From assembly GCA_002261195.1 (NCBI GenBank), contig MVBO01000010.1, positions 62,001 through 126,000 on the forward strand: a stretch of 64,000 bases of DNA, read 5' to 3'. Position numbers and translations under genes: made by a program. Under the pieces are notes generated by a model. That model was not told where the DNA came from. It did no database searches and was given only the letters and a program-made list of their open reading frames with translations. Source of the DNA: Bifiguratus adelaidae. Lineage: Eukaryota; Mucoromycota; Endogonomycetes; Endogonales. Position 1 is the first letter of the stretch; the number at the start of each line of letters is the position of its first letter. Positions 12,401 to 23,674 of the stretch are shown piece by piece.

Positions 12401-13523
12401 TTTACGACGCTGCTCGTTAGGTCCACACGCTGATCGGGAATTCATTCGGCTTCTAAAAACAATGGCTACCATGGCCATGTCCGAAGCAGGGTAAGAGAGA
12501 GAGAGAGCCAGCCGACGCGGGAATAGGGACTAACGCACCATTCTACAGCTACATCTCCTCTGGGTCCTTCAAGGTTGAGGATTATGCTCATTATGGTCTT
12601 GCACTAGACTTTTACACACATTATACCGTGAGTGCATATCAGATAATTCCGAAACATCGCTAAACCATCGGCTGCTGGTTACAGTCGCCTATCCGTAGAT
12701 ACGCTGACGTTGTCGTACATCGCGAACTTTTGGCCGCCGTGAATTCAGACATACCGTCAGCGTCTCAAAGTCAACTTTCAGAGTTGTGCGCGCACCTTAA
12801 TCACAAATCAAGAGAGGCAAAACTCGCGTCGAGGGTAAGCTGTGGTTATTGCTATATCACCCTCGCCTATTCACCACTCTCTAGGACTCTACCGAGTTGT
12901 TCCAGAGCTTGTATGTTAAACAGCACTTGCAAGCCGGGCGCCTCTTGGAAGATGGTGTGATTTGCGAAATTCGACCAAATGGCTTCTTGGTATTTGTTCC
13001 ACGCTTTGGCATCAAAGGTCCCGTCTATCTACGTGACAAGGAAGGAAGAGGCATTGTACCGCGATCGTTGCTTTCTGGCAATTCAGCGGAGGGTAAGCGC
13101 TGTTTCCATCCCGACCTTTATTCATCACTTGCTTCAGATGAGGTGTTTCTAGATGGAACAACCGTCCAAATCAATGTACCCACAGATGTTCAAGTAACCA
13201 GCTCGCTATTGCCCCGTCCGCTCACCTTTCACCTCTTTGATCACATTCAGGTTGCCCTAAAGATTAATGAATCCCATGCTCACCGAAACACCATATACAT
13301 GACGATCGCTGGCTTAGCGATGGTCAAGCGCGCGCCGTCAAAGCAAATTGGCGAAAACGAAATGATACGGGCCATTGAAGAGAAGGAAAGGGACGTGCAA
13401 TCAGCAACAGTCCCACCTCCTGCTATTACCGCCAAAGGAAAACTACGCAAGCAACCCAAAGACATGTACAATGTCATTGAAGCTTTTCGCCAGCTCAATA
13501 TCGTTGATGTCCGCGATATTTAA
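9486..13523 (+). CDS. DIS3L-like exosome 3'-5' exoribonuclease (RNase II/RNB family)
   Basis: Seventeen exons close in phase to 1056 residues (exon starts 9486, 9617, 9803, 9938, 10140, 10271, 10707, 10853, 11143, 11247, 11446, 11549, 11630, 12357, 12549, 12685, 12885). Order: CR3-like start VREVYLRNDVSC with clustered Cys, PIN fold, two cold-shock domains (YIQGILRV; MGRVIGITNRNWRSYVATL), RNB domain, S1-like C-terminus (FVPRFGIKGPVYLRDKEG). The RNB site IDPPNCQDIDDALS has all four metal-binding Asp; the codon of the fourth is split by an intron. In the PIN region only the VIPD aspartate survives: DTN reads DLS, and I see no equivalents of the remaining acidic residues. Wording such as SDARCSKIIFSND, RIDSWPVNSQYPNGHYVR and GALELES matches human DIS3L (1054 aa), the cytoplasmic exosome nuclease, better than DIS3. 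The first intron (9553-9616) is GC-AG. Confidence 0.9.
12494..12507 (+). repeat. (GA)n microsatellite inside an intron
   Basis: Seven AG/GA units follow the donor of the intron at 12491-12548. It is a short simple repeat with no other feature. Confidence 0.7.
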
Positions 13524-15343
13524 GGCGAGCTTTCTCGATAACGAACCAATACATCACGCTCTATCAGCAATCGCTCTGTATCACGCCGTGTCCAGGATCT
13601 ATCCACAAACTCTATCAAATAAATCCACCCATTAATACCCAACATGATTCTTTCTTCATCCACGCAGGCCTCCCAGGGAAACGAGGTATCCTCGCATTGG
13701 CAAGCGAAGGGTACGACGCTCTTGGTTGCTGCTGTTTCAAAATAGCGACCATCCATAAAGGTGTGCTCCTTGTCATCGTTCATATGCGGTCGTTGAACGG
13801 TGAAGGTCCGTCGTCGTCTGGTACTCGGTCGATCGGGTAGCCGTTCTTCCATCAAGGGTTGGGTGTAGATGACAAAATTGATCAAGGCATTCGATGCAGC
13901 TTCGGTAGAGATGACCCATCGCATAATGTCCGAGTTGGGTTTGCGAATATAGTGGAGAGATCGAATATCGCGATGATCCGAACTGATTCGGAACCGCGCC
14001 AGACCGTCCTCAAGACACAAGTCCCCGTCGTGTACATGTTGTTGCATAGGATGGTACACCATGGCTTTGACACATTGCCAGGACAATCCCGAAAAGGCTT
14101 TTGAGCTGCGATCCATGTTCACGCCGAGACCGGCCCCGCGAACCAATCCAAAATCTTCATCGTATTCGTCATCAATATCGCTCTCGCTGGATGAGCTGTC
14201 GTCACCATGAGCGCCATTTTGCTGGATCAGCGAGTGTAAAATCCGGGCATCTTGTTGCGCTCGGTTGCGACGTGCAATCAATGGTCGAGAGAATCGGACG
14301 ATGTTATTGAGATGGGTTCTTAGGTCGATGATGTGCGTCGTCCGATCGGCTGACTCGTAGACGGCCAGTGTATGTTCCTGTATCAGCTCCAATCCAATCA
14401 CCTGTAGGCAGGAATGGGAAGACATTCAATCTACAATTTGATCTACCTACCCAGCCCGAGCATTCAAGTATCTTGCCCTCCAGTTTCCTTTCTTTGAGAT
14501 TGCATAGATAGACCGATTCTCGGCTCACAAGAACAAGGTATGTGTCGTTGATGGCCAAATGACCGAGCCTTGTCCCAACGTCGAGCTCATATTCATCCAC
14601 CACCTCACCATTCTCATATATTGTACAAAAGCTGCCGCAGGTTACTCGCCATTTCCGTGTGGAGTGCGCCACTCACCATCCATGCGTCACCGCCAGTCTT
14701 CCCGAAGGCGACAATTCAATGTCTCCAATCACATTCTTAATGTCCATCTCCCAGATGCATTTGAGTCGCCGTAGATCCCAGCCTTGCACCAGGTAGGGTT
14801 TGGCAGCCGCCGTACACTCAAAGGCAACCGCCATGATGTTATTCACCGAGACAATGGAGACAATATCATAGTGATCGCTCACACTAATCGGCGGTATAGG
14901 AATCACTTGTTGGATTTTGCCATTCATCCAGCGCCGTTCTAGTCCCTTGAGGCGTCGGCATGCTCTCTTCCATGCTGATGCCGGCGCGTCGCTATCGGAC
15001 GGTGCTTGAATGGAGGCGTTTCGATGAATACGACGGTAGAAATGATGCCGCCATATCGCCACGTCTTGAGCCTGCTTGTAAAAGGTTTTGGAAACCTGAA
15101 CCACAACATCGTCAGTAACTCTCGGCGCCACACAACCCGCTACCCTTCACCTACCAGCTGACACGTAAAGACGTCGTCAATAGCGAGGTCCTTGAAGATG
15201 TGCGACAGGACCTCGGAAGGCACGCTTTCAATCACACTCTTGCCGGCTGCACCCTCTTCCGTATGCCGTTGCCTAGCTCACCTTGAGCATCTATAGCTTG
15301 TGATGGCAAAGACCTTACCTCTTGTCAGCATGTCCGTGGCCAT
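13520..15343 (-). CDS. F-box protein
   Basis: Five exons (15343-15319, 15246-15155, 15095-14677, 14631-14451, 14401-13520) give 532 residues. An F-box occupies about residues 12-55: SVIESVPSEVLSHIFKDLAI then DDVFTCQLVSKTFY and IWRHHFYRR. F-box proteins bind Skp1 and present substrates to SCF ubiquitin ligases. The remaining 450 residues contain beta-propeller-like strands (WDLRRLKCIWEMDIKNVIGD, LEGKILECSGW) without regular GH/WD spacing. An acidic Ser/Asp loop (SSSSESDIDDEYDED) lies in the middle. The substrate cannot be inferred. Its stop codon overlaps that of the converging ribonuclease gene, and its start lies 33 bp from the next gene. Confidence 0.82.
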
Positions 15344-15376
15344 TTTCTTGCAGCGGCCTCTTTGCACTCATCGTAA
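15344..15376. promoter_or_regulatory. 33-bp head-to-head spacer
   Basis: Only 33 bp separate the start codons of the F-box gene and the MAPR-like gene. Initiation for at least one of them must lie within the other's transcribed region. Confidence 0.5.
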
Positions 15377-16070
15377 ATGGCAGAGAAGCAAGCTCCAACC
15401 ATTCGCCTTAAAGACGTGCTTGTTGGTCTCTTGATTGCCATTGCATGGTGTTTGGCAACTTCCTATGTGATTACAGAGACATGGACATGGGGATACCGCG
15501 GCAAGTATACCAATTGGCGACGATACATTCCAGTGAGTGCGCTGAAAGGCCATAGACAACGACTGATGGCGTGCTAGCGTAAGGAACTGGTGCTGACCGA
15601 AGAGCAGCTGTCGCTGTATGATGGCACTGTCCCTCACAAACCGACTTATATCGCGATAGAGTAAGGTTTTGAACGGGCGCATGTATCCCCATTGTTGCAA
15701 CTCACCTTTGGTTGGTTAGTGGAGACGTGTTTGACGTATCGCAGGGCAGATCATTCTATGGACCGGTATGCGCACCACCTATGAACGTGCGATTGCGCTA
15801 AAACACTGTCACTAGGGGGCAGGATACCATCATTTTGCTGGACGGGATGCCGCAAGGGCCTATGTCACTGGATGCTTTCAGACTCATCTCACACACGACT
15901 TGCGCGGTTTATCAGACGACGAACTCGAAGGTGTGCGTCGATGGAAGGATTTCTACGGTAATCATCACAAGTACTTTAGGGTAGGCAAGGTCCTTCATCC
16001 TCCCATTAATCCATCAACGCCTATCCCACCGCCCTGTCAGCAAGCTATTCCTCAAAAGCCATCGTCCTAA
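15377..16070 (+). CDS. membrane-anchored MAPR/cytochrome b5-like heme-binding protein (Dap1-like)
   Basis: Four exons (15377-15532, 15578-15660, 15720-15765, 15816-16070) give 179 residues. One N-terminal transmembrane helix (VLVGLLIAIAWCLATSYVIT) precedes a cytochrome b5-like fold of the membrane-associated progesterone receptor type: LVLTEEQLSLYDGT, then IAIDGDVFDVSQG, RSFYGPGAGYHHFAGRDAAR and the late RWKDFY. Family members such as yeast Dap1 and human PGRMC1 use Tyr to bind heme and support P450 enzymes in sterol synthesis; tyrosines are present in the YGPGAGY segment. The Pro-rich last 25 residues are atypical and could reflect an unrecognised final intron. Confidence 0.85.
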
Positions 16071-16123
16071 TGTAAATAAGAGAGAGTCTATATACGAGAA
16101 GGGAATAATGGACACACGATTGT

Positions 16124-17662
16124 CTATGCTTTACACACGCTAACTTCATCAAGCATGGCGATGGACGCACCCAAACACCAGCCTGTTTCAACGTTCTTGA
16201 TCTTCTTGGCCGTCTTTACGACACGGGTATCTGGTATGTCGTAGCCATAATGCAAAAGAGAATAGAGATAGGAAAGGTCCATGCAGAAGCCTGGTTTAGC
16301 TTTAAGTGCTTCAAGCGCCTTGGGATTGTGGGCAAAGTAGGGCTTGTAGACCTCCTCACCCGAACAAACAATGGACGTCAATTCACGAAGTTCAGTCAAA
16401 GTGAATTCGCTGGGCATGCCGAGAGGTTCGGTCACGTCGTAAAAGAAGGAGAAGGTGTAGATGTCTTTTCCAGGAGGGAATGTCTTGGTGAGAGAAGGTT
16501 GATAGACTCCAGCAAAGGAACAGGGTGACAATGAGCAAGCTTCATCCTTCTTCATGATCGAATCGGTGATTTTGCGACATTGAGCATGGTTGGTGGCCGT
16601 CCCAGAGAACAGCATAGTTTCGTAGTCCTTGGGTATCACAGTGGCGTTTTTGGGCAAGCACGGGTGAGGGAGAGGCTCACTAGTGGCCGTTTTGGGTACA
16701 CCTTCGCCGGGATTTAGTGTGTCCCAGACATACTTGTAGATCGCGCTGCGTGCCTCGTTCAAGCCGAAACCAAGGTAAGAATGTTGATAGAGAGTGTAGG
16801 TCCTGCCGTGAAAATCCAATGCATATTTGTGCTCGCCTTCCTCCAAATCTTCATTGGCCACCGTGAATTTTGGCTCATAGGCGATCTGGGTACTTCCACC
16901 GCCGAGGTCAAAGACGGCGGCAGTGTTGGAATCCTTGTCGTCGAAATTGCCGAGGAGGTAATTGACCGTGATCCAAGCATAGATACCTTCTTCGCGGCCA
17001 TCCATAACCACCACACCGTCAGTCTTGGCAATCGGAAAGGGGTATACTGTTTCCAGTCTATTCCGGACAGCTTTGAGGATCTTCTCGCTCTTTTGAGGCC
17101 CCAGCTTTCGCAGACCAGCGGTAGCTTTGACGGCAATTGGAGTGCATTTTTGAAGGTCGCGAGGTACGTGTTGGACCGCTACTTCCAACAAGTCGTCCAA
17201 GCTCTTGGCAGCACCTTCCGCATCGTCGCCGTAGGAGCTCAAGCCAGGTTCGAGCATCTTGAACTCTTCGTGCTCCAGTTCTGGAGTGCCCTTGCAATTG
17301 TTGAAGCGGTAGACATGGATTCGAGAGCCACTAGAGCCGGCGTCAATCATGATGGCATATTGGATCAACGGTTTGCCAGGATAGGGTTTGGAGCAATGCG
17401 TGGATGTAGTCGAGTCAGGCGCTGACGTAGCAACATCATGGCGTGCCGGAGTAGTTGCTGGAGCCTTTTCCACCTCTGAAACCGTGGCCACTTTGTCGTC
17501 AGCAGGATACCTGCTTTCGGGAATCAGGAGCCACATTAATCCAATCAAGCACACAAAGACTACTGCAGCTCGTGTCAGTATTTGCTTTTGTCGTGCTTTG
17601 CTATTTGCCGTGGAAAGCGAGCTCATGCCGCCATATCGATCCGGATGGAACCCGTTCAACAT
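16124..17662 (-). CDS. GDA1: Golgi guanosine-diphosphatase (GDA1/CD39 apyrase family)
   Basis: This is an intronless 512-residue type II membrane protein. A short basic cytoplasmic tail (ARQKQILTR) is followed by the membrane anchor AAVVFVCLIGLMWLLI and a lumenal catalytic domain. All apyrase conserved regions are seen: DAGSSGSRIHVY, VKATAGLRKLG, GREEGIYAWITVNYLLG, DLGGGSTQIAYEP and HSYLGFGLNEAR. The enzyme hydrolyses GDP to GMP in the Golgi so that GMP can leave in exchange for GDP-mannose during glycosylation. Length equals yeast Gda1 (518). It is the only long single-exon gene among the multi-exon enzymes here. Confidence 0.93.
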   Translation of the reverse strand: MLNGFHPDRYGGMSSLSTANSKARQKQILTRAAVVFVCLIGLMWLLIPESRYPADDKVATVSEVEKAPATTPARHDVATSAPDSTTSTHCSKPYPGKPLIQYAIMIDAGSSGSRIHVYRFNNCKGTPELEHEEFKMLEPGLSSYGDDAEGAAKSLDDLLEVAVQHVPRDLQKCTPIAVKATAGLRKLGPQKSEKILKAVRNRLETVYPFPIAKTDGVVVMDGREEGIYAWITVNYLLGNFDDKDSNTAAVFDLGGGSTQIAYEPKFTVANEDLEEGEHKYALDFHGRTYTLYQHSYLGFGLNEARSAIYKYVWDTLNPGEGVPKTATSEPLPHPCLPKNATVIPKDYETMLFSGTATNHAQCRKITDSIMKKDEACSLSPCSFAGVYQPSLTKTFPPGKDIYTFSFFYDVTEPLGMPSEFTLTELRELTSIVCSGEEVYKPYFAHNPKALEALKAKPGFCMDLSYLYSLLHYGYDIPDTRVVKTAKKIKNVETGWCLGASIAMLDEVSVCKA

Positions 17663-18070
17663 GTTTGTCTCTCAAGATGTCGTGAAAGCGATGAGGGTGT
17701 GATACGTGAAGTAGACGGAGTGAATAACAACTAGTCTAGTCGTAGCTCTAGTCGCAGCGATCACAGTCTCGACGGGCTATATGCGGTCGTGCCTGAACCT
17801 TTGTCGTCAGAAAGATGAGGTCGGAACAAGAGAGGGATTCCTTCTAGTCAATCTCTCTCCACTCTAAGCTATGTCAGTCTCTCTACAGAGTGTAGGAGAA
17901 GCAATAGCGCGCTAGTTGAAGGCAAGAATGAGTGTTGATGAAGCAGAAATAGAGCAAAAGTGAGAGAAAAAGTACCGATGATTTCATTAATTCATTAAGA
18001 GACATTCGTACTAAGATATTCGTACCCGTCGACATGAGGGGGACATTTTGCATGCATAAAGGTTTGGAGA
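17663..18070. other. intergenic region between divergent GDA1 and ARP8
   Basis: About 400 bp, GAGA- and TCTC-rich near 17820-17880, shared by two divergent genes. No further gene is supported. Confidence 0.5.
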
Positions 18071-20225
18071 ATGGCAGATCCAGCAACGGTCAATACGGAA
18101 TATACGCCGCGTCTGGCTTATACAAACTTTCCGGCTCATGGATTCACAGTGCTTCCAGTGAGGAACATTGTTTCGACGTTTGTCAAGAATGAAGTATCCT
18201 ACTTTGCGGGAACAAAAACGAGCATACCCACCGCGCAGCCAAAGGTGGGTATTGAAAGCATCTAGGACGACCATTGGCATGCGCAGACGGTTGACTCTCT
18301 GGTTAGGCAGAGGCAGAAGGGACAGATGTCCTCATCATTCACCCAGGATCAAGAAACTTGTACATTGGACGCGCTTCTGATACATATCCGCGCACTATAC
18401 CTCACGTCATTGCTCGAAGAATACGTCAAGGATTTGTACATGCTGAGCCCGTCAATGTACGTGGATCAGATGCCGACTTATTGTGTATTTTCACGTACTC
18501 ATGGTGTCTAGGGAACAAGCGATCACTCAATAGACACTCAATATCTAGAAGCCGAGATGAAGACGCGCATGTCGAATGCAAAGAGACGTCCTGTGCATAA
18601 TGCAAAAGCGCAAGTAACATCCTTCAATAATTCCACGCGTCCAGAAGTCATTCTCGACCACAATGATCCCTACAAAGTAGATTGGACGGACGTGCATACC
18701 GGCGATGTGTTTGTGGGCGAAAAGGTGAGCTTTGTTCCGATATCGCATCATGCTCATCACATCTAGGCTCTCAATGTTCCTCTTAAAGATCAGGCTGAAT
18801 GGCCGCTGCGATACCCGATACGCAACGGCACGTTTAATTCGCAAGATTACGCAACGCCGTCCGAAGTGATTGGGGATATAGAAACGATATGGACGCAGAC
18901 GTTAAAGGAAGAATTCGAAATCAATTTTTCTGATCTCAAGGTGAGCAATACGACAGCCATTAGCCGACAACAGCATAATGACAGCAACAATAGGATTACA
19001 ATGTCGCCTTGGTGATACCCGACTTGTTCAACAAGGCTTTCGTCAAGGAGCTTATACAGATGCTTTTATTCAACATGCGTGTGCGAGGCGTCTTGATTCA
19101 ACAGGAATCGATATGTGCTACCTTTGGCGCTGGTCTATCCGTAGCATGTGTGGTCGACATTGGCGCGCAAAAAACAAGTGTAGCGTGTGTGGAGGAAGGC
19201 GTTTGTTTGCCGGATTCTCGTGTCTACCTGAACGTAGGAGGCGACGACATTACCGCATCCTTGACTCAGCTCCTGGAACGCAACCGTTTCCCCTATCGCA
19301 ACGTGGATTTGACACGATCTTACAACTTTAAGCTCATGGAAAGCATCAAGGAGCGATATTGCACGATGCATGAGGCTGATATCAGCGTACAAGTCTATGA
19401 CTTTTATGTTAGAGTTCCGGACGAGCAAACGCGCAAATATCAATTCAAGGTGTATGACGAAGTCTTTTTTGCACCAATGGTAAGTCCGAATATAGCAGGA
19501 GAGAAGGGGTATTTGTCCACCGAATTGACATGTTACAGTGCATGTTTTACCCTCATGTCGTTGAATTTTCAAGAAAACTTCCCGGCCAGCGCGACTGGGC
19601 GACACTAAATATTAGCGATGATATCCTAGAAGACGGCAATCAAGTCACCACCGTCCTTTCTCCCTATCCTGCCATCAACAGAACGACACAATCACCATCA
19701 CCTTCCGAAACCAAACCTCTTCACGATCTCGATCCCGCTGCCCCGGGCACTCCGGGTTCACCACCGGCGGAAGCCAATCCCAGCCCCGCATCGGCCAACG
19801 TGTCACGCGTTCCTTTGGCCAACATCCCTATCCACCTTTCGGACGCCGCTTCCAAAATTGATCCCATCAACACCAGCCTGGATGTCGCCATTGGACAATC
19901 CATCCACAGTGTCGCCGCAAACTCTGAAGAGCGAATCAGAAAATTCTACACGAGCATCATCTTGGTAGGAGGCGGAGGCAAAGTCCCTTCCTTTGAAGCC
20001 TTCCTCCAAGACCGTATCTTGTTCAATGTCCTTGCAAATCCCACCCGTATCGACAAGATTGATGTCCTACCCGCACCAAGAGAAATGGACCCACGTTTGC
20101 TTGTATGGAAAGGAATGGCTGTCCTCTCTCGACTAGAATCAGCCATGGATAGCTGGATATCCGCCCAAGAATGGTCAGAAACAGGTGTGAGATGTCTGCG
20201 AGAGAGAGCACTTTGCAGCTGGTAA
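18071..20225 (+). CDS. ARP8: actin-related protein 8, INO80 chromatin remodelling subunit
   Basis: Six exons (18071-18244, 18307-18456, 18512-18724, 18767-18940, 18994-19479, 19539-20225) give 627 residues. The actin-fold start DVLIIHPGSRNLYIGRASD followed by IPHVIARR is diagnostic of Arp8. Later motifs are VVDIGAQKTSVACVEEG (phosphate loop), LNVGGDDI and IILVGGGGKVPSFEAFLQDR. Arp8 joins actin and Arp4 in the INO80 module that contacts linker DNA. An acidic, Pro/Ser-rich insertion (about residues 425-500, with PSPSETKPL and PPAEANPSPASANV) interrupts the fold, a common feature of Arp8. The next gene starts only 26 bp after the stop codon on the same strand. Confidence 0.93.
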
Positions 20226-20251
20226 ATTAAAGCGAATCCTCTTCTACAACC

Positions 20252-22045
20252 ATGACCGAGTGGGCCTCCTTTTCCAAAGCTCAGTTGGACGCGTTGCGAT
20301 TGCTGGCTATTGATTGGGCGCTTGCTCATGGGCTTGTCGTGAGGCCTACAGCCGACAAGCAGCCCTTTTCACACAATGCTTCCGTGACGCATGCTCCATT
20401 CGCACTTTTCCCCTCGCCTTTCCCAAAAGCTGCTTTTGATCTCGCTGTCCAACTGCAGCCCGTCTACAATGAGCTGATTCATACCATGAGCCAGGATGCA
20501 GGTTTTCTTGCCGAAATCATGGAGAGGTCAGTCTCCTTTGCCAAAAGGCACGCGCTGACTTTGTCATAGTTTAACCTTGGTGGATGATTTCATGTCGAGT
20601 CTTTACAGCATTTACAAGCAAGTTCAAGAAGAAGGACCGGCTCAGGTAAGAGCTCATGCCTGTGCCGTACTGTTCATTGTGAAACTGGGATCTCATAGTC
20701 GATAGACGATTTCCCTAGGTCTTCATCGATGTGATTACTTGCTTCATGTTCCATTGGGGTCGACGAGCACACCCATTCCTCAACAAGTCGAATTCAATAC
20801 GATTGCATCGAGTTTTGGCGCTCTGTCCAGCATTACAGGTGATCTGCATCGGTACTTGTTCAAAATGGAAGGACTCGAGGGATTCGACAGATTGCCCAAG
20901 AATGAAACGATTAAAGCGCTTGCTGGAGGTATTGCACAAGCGCATCAAGTCTATGGCAGCAAAAAGTAAGTCGTTCGCTGCATTGCTTACGGAAGGTATC
21001 TTGCTGATTCTGTGTGCATTGCCCAGTGCCATTGTCACGGTGATTGTTCAGCCTAATGAACGCAATGTGTTTGATCAGCGCTGGCTGGAATATACCCTTT
21101 TGGAAAGGTAGGTGGTGGATTCCTGTCGCTTGCGCCACGGACTCATGTCCTTCCAGCCATGGGATACGGTCCGTACGGAAAACATTGTTGGAGGTATCGC
21201 AGCGGGCCACATTGGGAAATGATCGAACTCTGTTCATGTAAGCTGATTGAGGAATGAACATGCCTTACAGGACTCACATGGCCCTAGTGACAATCATGAG
21301 ATATCCGTCATCTATTTCCGAGCTGGATACGGTCCGGGCGATTACCCGAGCTCCAAGGTAACCGCAGCATCTGATTTCCCTCTATGACCACTGATCCAAC
21401 GGACCAATCTCACAGGAATGGAACGCACGTTTGTTGATGGAGCAATCCAAGGCAATCAAATGTCCCACAGTGGCCTACCAGCTGGTAGGAGCCAAAAAGG
21501 TACAACAGGTCCTCGCCATGCCCGGAGCCTTGGAACGATTTGTGGATCCCAAAACCGCCGAACTGTGTAGAACAACCTTTGCCGGTCTATACTCTCTGGA
21601 CACCACGCCAGAAGGACAAGCAGCGTACAAGATGGCTCTCGAAAATCCAGACGGTTTCGTGATGAAACCCCAACGCGAAGGCGGAGGCAATAACGTGTAT
21701 GGTCAAGACATTGTGAGCATCTTGTCGACCTTATCCGAACGTGAACGGAGTGCCTATATCCTTATGGACCTCATCCGTACTCCACCGCAACGTAACATTA
21801 TGGTCAGAGAAGGCGAATTGATTGAAGGCGAAGTCATTAGTGAGCTCGGCGTCTATGGCATTTATCTAAGGTAAGATGGTCCTACGACAAGCTGGATGTG
21901 CCTCGTCTCACGTTTCTTTAGCGATGGTAAAACCGTGTATGCTAACAAAACCGGTGGTCATTTGCTACGAACGAAAGCTCAAGAATCCAAGGAAGGCGGG
22001 GTAGCCGCGGGATTTGCCGTCATTGATTCTCCCCTACTACTATAG
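20252..22045 (+). CDS. GSH2: glutathione synthetase
   Basis: Eight exons (20252-20526, 20570-20645, 20706-20965, 21027-21107, 21157-21237, 21288-21357, 21416-21870, 21922-22045) give 473 residues, the usual size. The enzyme joins gamma-glutamylcysteine and glycine with ATP. Family motifs are [45 protein letters not shown] (glycine-rich ATP loop) and the C-terminal LLRTK...EGGVAAG. For intron 5, a nearer AG at 21270 breaks frame; the acceptor at 21287 restores the conserved segment and a 50-nt intron. Its promoter must lie largely inside the 3' end of ARP8. Confidence 0.95.
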
Positions 22046-22235
22046 AGGATAAAACATAACATTGTGGTACATTCTAATGGTCGATCCTGAGACACTGGGT
22101 TGGTGATGATAGACAAGATCAGGCTATGGCTGTGTTAGCGGATTTTCCTTTTATGGAAATGAGGAATGAAGAGAAATTTCCGTTTCCTGTTTTGGTCTCT
22201 TTGCTGTCGCTGTCGCTTGTCTCTCTCGGTAGCTC

Positions 22236-23674
22236 ATGTCGTTCACAAGTACTGTAACAACGACTGAGGTAGAGTCGGGTAACCACCCGCTGACATCTTC
22301 TTCCGACCATGTTCATCCTGACGACACGATTGTACCACCTCCTCCGGCGGCAACGGGGTCATCCTTAACCACTCATCGAGTACCATACACGGCTGCCGTA
22401 GACGATATGACAGTCCGTGATACTGACAACAAGTCTGATATAGAGGATGGAGTCTATACCCTGCGTGATCCTCTGTTGCTCCATTCTATGAAACAGTCTG
22501 ACGACGCTCTTGCTTCCATGGCAACCAGCTCGCGCCATTCCAAGAAGTTGCGCAACTTTTACAGGAGTCAGAATGAGCATATTGACTTTTTGTTGAGTCC
22601 TTTGAATCCTATTGATGAGGATGCGGAAAAGAACCTGCTCAAGGTATGTTTGACGTCTTGGGTCATTTGCTTTGATGCTCATCTAATTGTTAGCTTAAAA
22701 TCGCTGTGTATGGGTCTACAGCCGCCAACGTTCTCCTTTTCGTCCTGCAACTCGTGGCAGCTATCTCCTCTGGATCACTCTCACTCTTTGCAACCATGGC
22801 AGATGCATTTATGGATCTTTTGAGTGGCATCACCTTGATGGTGGCCAATAGAGCGAGTCGAAAGAAGAATTGGGACAAGTATCCGGCTGGCAAGAAGAAG
22901 ATGGAAACTGCAGGCATCATTGTGTTTTCATGTCTTATGGCGACAGTGTCTATTCAATTGATCATCGAGTCCGTCCGAACACTGGCTGCAGGGGAGCACT
23001 CAACCGATTTGTCGCCCATGAGCATCTCATTCGTGGCGGTTGCACTGGGCCTCAAGTTCGTTCTCTTTCTTTATTGCACTGCGCTTCGACGTTATCAGTC
23101 GGCGAAGATTTTTGCGCAGGATCATCGCAATGACCTGATTGTCAACGGCCTCGGTTTGACAACAGCCCTTTTGGGTTCGCATTTTGCTTCTTGGTTGGAT
23201 CCTGTGGGTGCCATTCTTGTGGCTTGCATCATTTTTGGTAGTTGGGGTAGTACTGCGTGGGGTAAGTTGTCATTGATCGCCCAGATTTTGGACATCTTGC
23301 TCATCCTTTGCAGAGCATATACAATTGATTGTCGGTAAAAGCGCAGACGTGACATTCTTGCAACGCATCACCTACATTGCCATGACACACGATCCTCGAG
23401 TTCTTCAAGTGGACACATGTCGTGCGTACCACTCGGGCGAGAATCTGTATGTGGAAGTGGATCTCGTCCTGCCTCCGGATATGATGCTACGGGAATCACA
23501 CGACATTTTGGAAAGTCTTCAAATCAAACTGGAGAGTATCCCAGAAGTGGAAAGAGCCTTTGTGCATGGTGATTATGAGACCAGTCACAAGCCTGAGGTA
23601 AGTGCGCCTGTAGATGGCCCATTCTTTCTGCCTGTGCTCACCTATCTGTTTCGTAGCATCGCAAAGACTTGTAA
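22236..23674 (+). CDS. cation diffusion facilitator metal transporter
   Basis: Four exons (22236-22643, 22694-23261, 23314-23597, 23657-23674) give 425 residues. A disordered N-terminus (about 135 residues) precedes the six-helix CDF domain. The metal site appears as TMADAFMDLLSG (Asp-x-x-x-Asp) in TM2 and AQDHRNDLIVNG (His-x-x-x-Asp) in TM5. The C-terminal cytoplasmic fold contains YHSGENLYVEVDLVLP and EVERAFVHGDYE. CDF proteins export Zn, Mn or Fe from the cytosol in exchange for protons. The D/D plus H/D set fits Mn- or Fe-type as well as Zn-type members, so the metal is uncertain. The last exon is only 18 nt (HRKDL and stop). Confidence 0.9.

Noticed and set aside
21238-21270. 33-nt intron in GSH2 (gtaagc...ttacag)
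   Set aside because: It shifts the frame and loses [11 protein letters not shown]; the acceptor at 21287 gives a 50-nt intron and the conserved glutathione synthetase segment.
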